A DNA stretch of 17,609 nucleotides. Source: Stramenopiles sp. TOSAG23-3 (lineage: Eukaryota > Sar). The notes under the pieces were generated by a model. It was not told the DNA's origin. It saw only the letters and a program-made list of their open reading frames with translations, and searched no databases. This document shows, in pieces, positions 15,075-17,609 of this stretch. The stretch is taken from contig LT642446.1 in assembly GCA_900128585.1 (NCBI GenBank), positions 1 through 17,609 on the forward strand, read 5' to 3'. Each line of letters starts with the position of its first letter. Position 1 is the first letter of the stretch. The position numbers and the translations under genes were made by a program.

Positions 15075-16574
15075 TCAGGCCTGCTGCTCCTGCACCAGGC
15101 CCACCTCTGCGTCGGGCGCGCCCACGTTGTCGCTGTGTCCCGTCCCGATGAGTGCCACCAGCGACTTTCTGGGCTGTCGAAGTATCATCGAAAGTCGTTT
15201 TGATGCCTTCACTACGGCTGCCTCCACCTCTGCGCTCGGGTCGATGCGGAAATCATTCCAAAAGGTCAAAAGGTACAGAAGCAACGACAGGATGGTTAAG
15301 GTCTGGTTCGTCGACCGCATCATCATGATACTGTAGCAGTACGGGGACTTCTGCCCGCAGCAATCGATCGTGAAGTCCTTCCTCGTGGCAACCCCGGGCT
15401 GATAGTCCTTCCCTGGGCCGACGTCGGGCTGGTAATACGTACCGCAATAAACCCCTTCCCTCCCGCCTACGTTGTTCGTCAATGGTATTCCTATGAAGTA
15501 AGACACGGAAAAAAAAAGAAAGGTGCACGCCGACACGGCGTACTTGTACAGCAACGACTTCCTCCGCAGACGCAATATCTTCTCCCTCGCGTTGTTCACC
15601 GTAGCAGCGTTCTTGCTTTCTCGCATCTGCTTCTGGCGCTTCCTGTTTTCCTTGCTCAGTGCCCACTTCAGCTGTATCCGCGCGTTCACCGTGTTTGCTA
15701 CCTGAAAGAGGACCATCGCAAGAAAAAAAGTATACGAAAAGTTTATGTGAGAGCTGCAGGTATTGACGTCACACCAGGCCAGGCCGATGAGGCAGACCCC
15801 CCCGACGATCCCACAGACGAGCGCCACGATCTTGAGAACGTTCAGAATGGATTCGGACCCCGTCTTCCTCTGCTTGATTTGACGCCGGGTAATCCCAGCA
15901 ATCTGATGCCTCATAAAGTTCTCGCCAGAGAGAAACCAGATGAACATCCCCGTAATGGTCAGCCCAGGAGCAAAAATCCAAAACTGTGGACTGTCGGCGC
16001 CGGCGTCCGAAAAAAGCGGGTAGTCGATACCGCCAATATCGCTCGAGCAATCGAACTCGTGCGTCGCCAAGTACTCCGAAGCGTTCATCCCATTCGACAT
16101 GACGGTGGGCAGCAAACCCCCATCGAGCTCTTTCTTGCAGAACCCCTTCATTACGCACCATGAATTTGACACGTTCGACCCGGTCGCCAGCACAAACCAG
16201 TCCGGCCCTTTCGGGCACTTTGCTTGGTCGTACGTCGACCGGTTTACAATAATAGTAATGAGCAGCGTGACCACTGCGACGCCCAGGGCCCCGGCAGGAT
16301 AGAACTGGGAGGACCCAGGCATCACGGATTTGTACAAGTTCAAGTCCATGGACTTTGTCCTCGAGGACGAGCGCCCGCGCATCCCCAGGCTTGCATGGCT
16401 CGTGTGCGGGGGCAGGCTCGCGCCCTGGTCCTCTGGAGCAGCCCCAGCCCCCGTGTCGTTCGTTGCAGAAATATTGTCGAACTCGGACGTTTCCATGTCA
16501 AACGTTTCTACGCTATGGTGGTGGTGATGGTTAGAGTTTCTACGGTTCAAAAGCAACAGTGTCGAATCCTGCAT
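15075..16574 (-). CDS. Six-helix membrane protein, Frag1/DRAM/Sfk1-like
   Basis: Predicted 499-residue protein. Residues 1-88 are a polar cytosolic tail with a HHHHH run (16-20) and RSSSR. Six hydrophobic helices follow at about 91-111, 198-216, 246-267, 279-298, 345-365 and 424-439. The first outer loop (112-197) has five cysteines (120, 140, 146, 176 and neighbours) and NxS/T sites. The third outer loop (366-423) has further cysteines and a ten-residue tandem repeat. The loop between helices 4 and 5 is strongly basic, consistent with a cytosolic side. The helix 3-4 stretch (GIVGGVCLIGLAW, then a His before helix 4) and the last helix ending LYLLTFWNDF resemble Frag1/DRAM/Sfk1 proteins, which act in lysosomal or plasma-membrane lipid functions, but the match is weak. 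The open frame begins at GTG 16601; ATG 16574 is the first ATG after an in-frame stop. Confidence 0.8.
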   Translation of the reverse strand: MQDSTLLLLNRRNSNHHHHHSVETFDMETSEFDNISATNDTGAGAAPEDQGASLPPHTSHASLGMRGRSSSRTKSMDLNLYKSVMPGSSQFYPAGALGVAVVTLLITIIVNRSTYDQAKCPKGPDWFVLATGSNVSNSWCVMKGFCKKELDGGLLPTVMSNGMNASEYLATHEFDCSSDIGGIDYPLFSDAGADSPQFWIFAPGLTITGMFIWFLSGENFMRHQIAGITRRQIKQRKTGSESILNVLKIVALVCGIVGGVCLIGLAWCDVNTCSSHINFSYTFFLAMVLFQVANTVNARIQLKWALSKENRKRQKQMRESKNAATVNNAREKILRLRRKSLLYKYAVSACTFLFFSVSYFIGIPLTNNVGGREGVYCGTYYQPDVGPGKDYQPGVATRKDFTIDCCGQKSPYCYSIMMMRSTNQTLTILSLLLYLLTFWNDFRIDPSAEVEAAVVKASKRLSMILRQPRKSLVALIGTGHSDNVGAPDAEVGLVQEQQA

Positions 16575-16584
16575 ACTGTGACCT

Positions 16585-16611
16585 TTACTTTCCTGTTGCA
16601 CTCATCATCAT
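16585..16611 (-). other. Candidate upstream ORF with three consecutive ATGs
   Basis: On the minus strand ATG ATG ATG opens an eight-codon frame (MMMSATGK, then TAA) that ends 10 bases before the main ATG of the membrane-protein gene and is out of frame with it. If inside the 5' UTR, ribosomes would meet it first and would have to reinitiate. The transcript start is unknown. Confidence 0.25.
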
Positions 16612-17120
16612 ATTGAATTGTTTTATATTTACATCATCATCATCATGTTTTCTACTGTTACGTATACACGGACGTTTCCTTCTTTTCGATACTAAAGTGG
16701 TGGTGGATTTGTTTTCTTCTTCTTCTTCAGTGGTGTAATAATAACTTTTAATACTATTTTTTTTTTATTATTACTATTCCGTAGTACGGTGCCTCCTGGT
16801 ATAAAATATTAGAAGAAGAAGATAATAATAGATCATCGACGATGATAATAAAATAATAAAAAAATAATCAATACAAAAAAAGATACCAATACTATTCCCT
16901 GCTATTAATATTATACCATCCTATATGGTATTGTATTAATTAAAACCTTTTATCGTTGATGATAATGATGATGAGAACTGGAATAAATATAAACCCCCAG
17001 GAGGAGGACAGAGGATACGATATCCTCGTAATAGATCCTCGTTTTCTCGAATTTATTTTTTGTCTTGATTGGTTTTGTACTACGTAGTATTAATAGTATA
17101 CGAGGACGTATTGGAAGATA

Positions 17121-17278
17121 TTCTTTGATCTCTTCTTTCTTCTTTGATCTCTTCTTTTTTCTTTGATCTCTTCTGTCTTCTTTGATCTCTTCTTTTTTCT
17201 TTGATCTCTTCTGTCTTCTTTGATCTCTTCTTTCTTCTTTGATCTCTTCTTTCTTCTTTGATCTCTTCTTTCTTCTTC
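17121..17278. repeat. 19 bp minisatellite, eight copies
   Basis: The unit GATCTCTTCTTTCTTCTTT occurs head to tail with its GATC at 17127, 17146, 17165, 17184, 17203, 17222, 17241 and 17260, an exact 19-base period. Variants alternate in the middle (TTTCTTC, TTTTTTC, TGTCTTC). GATC is the only non-pyrimidine-rich part. Minus-strand translation gives Lys/Arg/Glu repeats that I regard as an artefact. Confidence 0.95.
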
Positions 17279-17530
17279 CCTTCTTTTTTTTTTCTCCATT
17301 TTTTTTAAAGACTATTTGCTTTTTTGTTGTTGTTGCTTTTTTAGCTTTGGGTGGATCTTTGATAAATCACCTATTTGATATTAATACACAATGGAATACA
17401 ATGGAACATTGTTCTAGTATCCAATAAAATAACTTTCCAAATAACAATCTTTATCAAATGCTATTTCTATACAATAACATAGTGATAGTATATGATAAAA
17501 AAATATTAAAATAAATATAAATAATAAAAA

Positions 17531-17609
17531 TTCTTTCTTCTTTCTTCTTTCTTCTTTCTTCTTTCTTCTTTCTTCTTTCTTCTTTCTTCTTTCTTCTTTC
17601 TTCTTTCTT
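17531..17609. repeat. TTCTTTC heptamer microsatellite, cut by the window end
   Basis: Eleven perfect copies plus two bases of TTCTTTC run to the last base of the window, so the true length is unknown. The plus strand is pure pyrimidine. A read or contig may have ended here because of this repeat. Confidence 0.95.

Larger units (their letters stand above)
16575..17609. other. AT-rich, repeat-laden flank with no gene seen
   Basis: The first part should hold the promoter of the membrane-protein gene and includes a candidate upstream frame (16585-16611). The rest contains CAT/ATG repeats (16603-16611, 16633-16645), TTC runs (16715-16728), poly-T, ATT-rich DNA, small palindromes such as TACTACGTAGTA near 17078-17089, and two tandem arrays listed separately. 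Open frames through the arrays encode only Lys/Arg/Glu or Phe/Ser. No coding or RNA gene can be supported. Confidence 0.5.

Noticed and set aside
17050-17095. TTTTTTGTCTTG followed by a TACTACGTAGTA palindrome, considered as a U7 snRNA Sm site plus hairpin
   Set aside because: The word does not match the U7 Sm consensus well, the palindrome has no loop, and there is no histone-complementary 5' segment. I saw no better U7 candidate in the window.
17090-17299. 69-residue charged repeat protein on the minus strand
   Set aside because: It comes from the 19 bp minisatellite; a 19-base unit shifts frame at each copy, so the peptide repeat is incidental.
1-17609. Transposon, virus or CRISPR content
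   Set aside because: No transposase, reverse transcriptase, integrase, capsid or spacer-repeat pattern is visible; all arrays are simple sequence repeats.
1-17609. Kinetoplastid-type genome suggested by intron absence
   Set aside because: Genes alternate strand almost one by one, which does not fit long one-directional polycistronic arrays.

Overview
The window looks like nuclear DNA from an intron-poor unicellular eukaryote. It carries eight protein-coding genes, each readable as one uninterrupted, full-length open frame. All recognisable families are eukaryotic: N-myristoyltransferase, an SLC18-type transporter, U7-specific LSM11, and ribonuclease-inhibitor-type leucine-rich repeats. Coding DNA is moderately GC-balanced. 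The spaces between genes are very AT-rich and full of simple repeats. Strand changes from gene to gene, so this is not a polycistronic kinetoplastid-style array. I cannot fix the lineage from sequence alone; an intron-poor alga or a stramenopile-like protist would fit.

Layout, left to right: a family-16-type methyltransferase (-, 44-1150) diverges from an LRR/coiled-coil protein (+, 1695-4151). That gene converges on an organelle-targeted PRPP synthetase (-, 4332-5849). A 1.5 kb AT-rich space with a polypyrimidine tract separates it from N-myristoyltransferase (+, 7368-8873), which converges on a VMAT-like transporter (-, 9107-10645). An 864 bp space with TTC repeats leads to a secreted GH43-like plus spherulin-4-like protein (+, about 11510-13495). 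In tandem with it lies an LSM11 homologue (+, 14140-14916), which converges on a six-helix membrane protein resembling Frag1/DRAM/Sfk1 (-, 15075-16574). The last kilobase is AT-rich and holds an 8 x 19 bp minisatellite and a heptamer repeat that runs off the window.

The genes do not form a pathway; they read as a normal stretch of a compact nuclear chromosome. The most striking item is the LSM11 homologue. It keeps both Sm motifs, the inserted Sm1-Sm2 linker and the N-terminal LDV-SFDP / PFPNA segment of the animal protein. LSM11 is the signature subunit of the U7 snRNP, which matures replication-dependent histone mRNAs and which I know mainly from animals. Its presence here suggests a U7-type histone processing machine in a protist. 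No histone gene or convincing U7 RNA is in the window. Other items of interest are the VMAT-like transporter with its membrane charge network intact, the two-domain glycoside-hydrolase-like protein with altered catalytic positions, and the PRPP synthetase with a bipartite presequence and a His-to-Gln change.

Start codons were checked against the bases. Five of the eight genes have longer open frames that begin at a non-ATG codon (four genes) or at an earlier ATG (the GH-like gene); I chose ATG starts. All family comparisons are from memory; no alignment was run.
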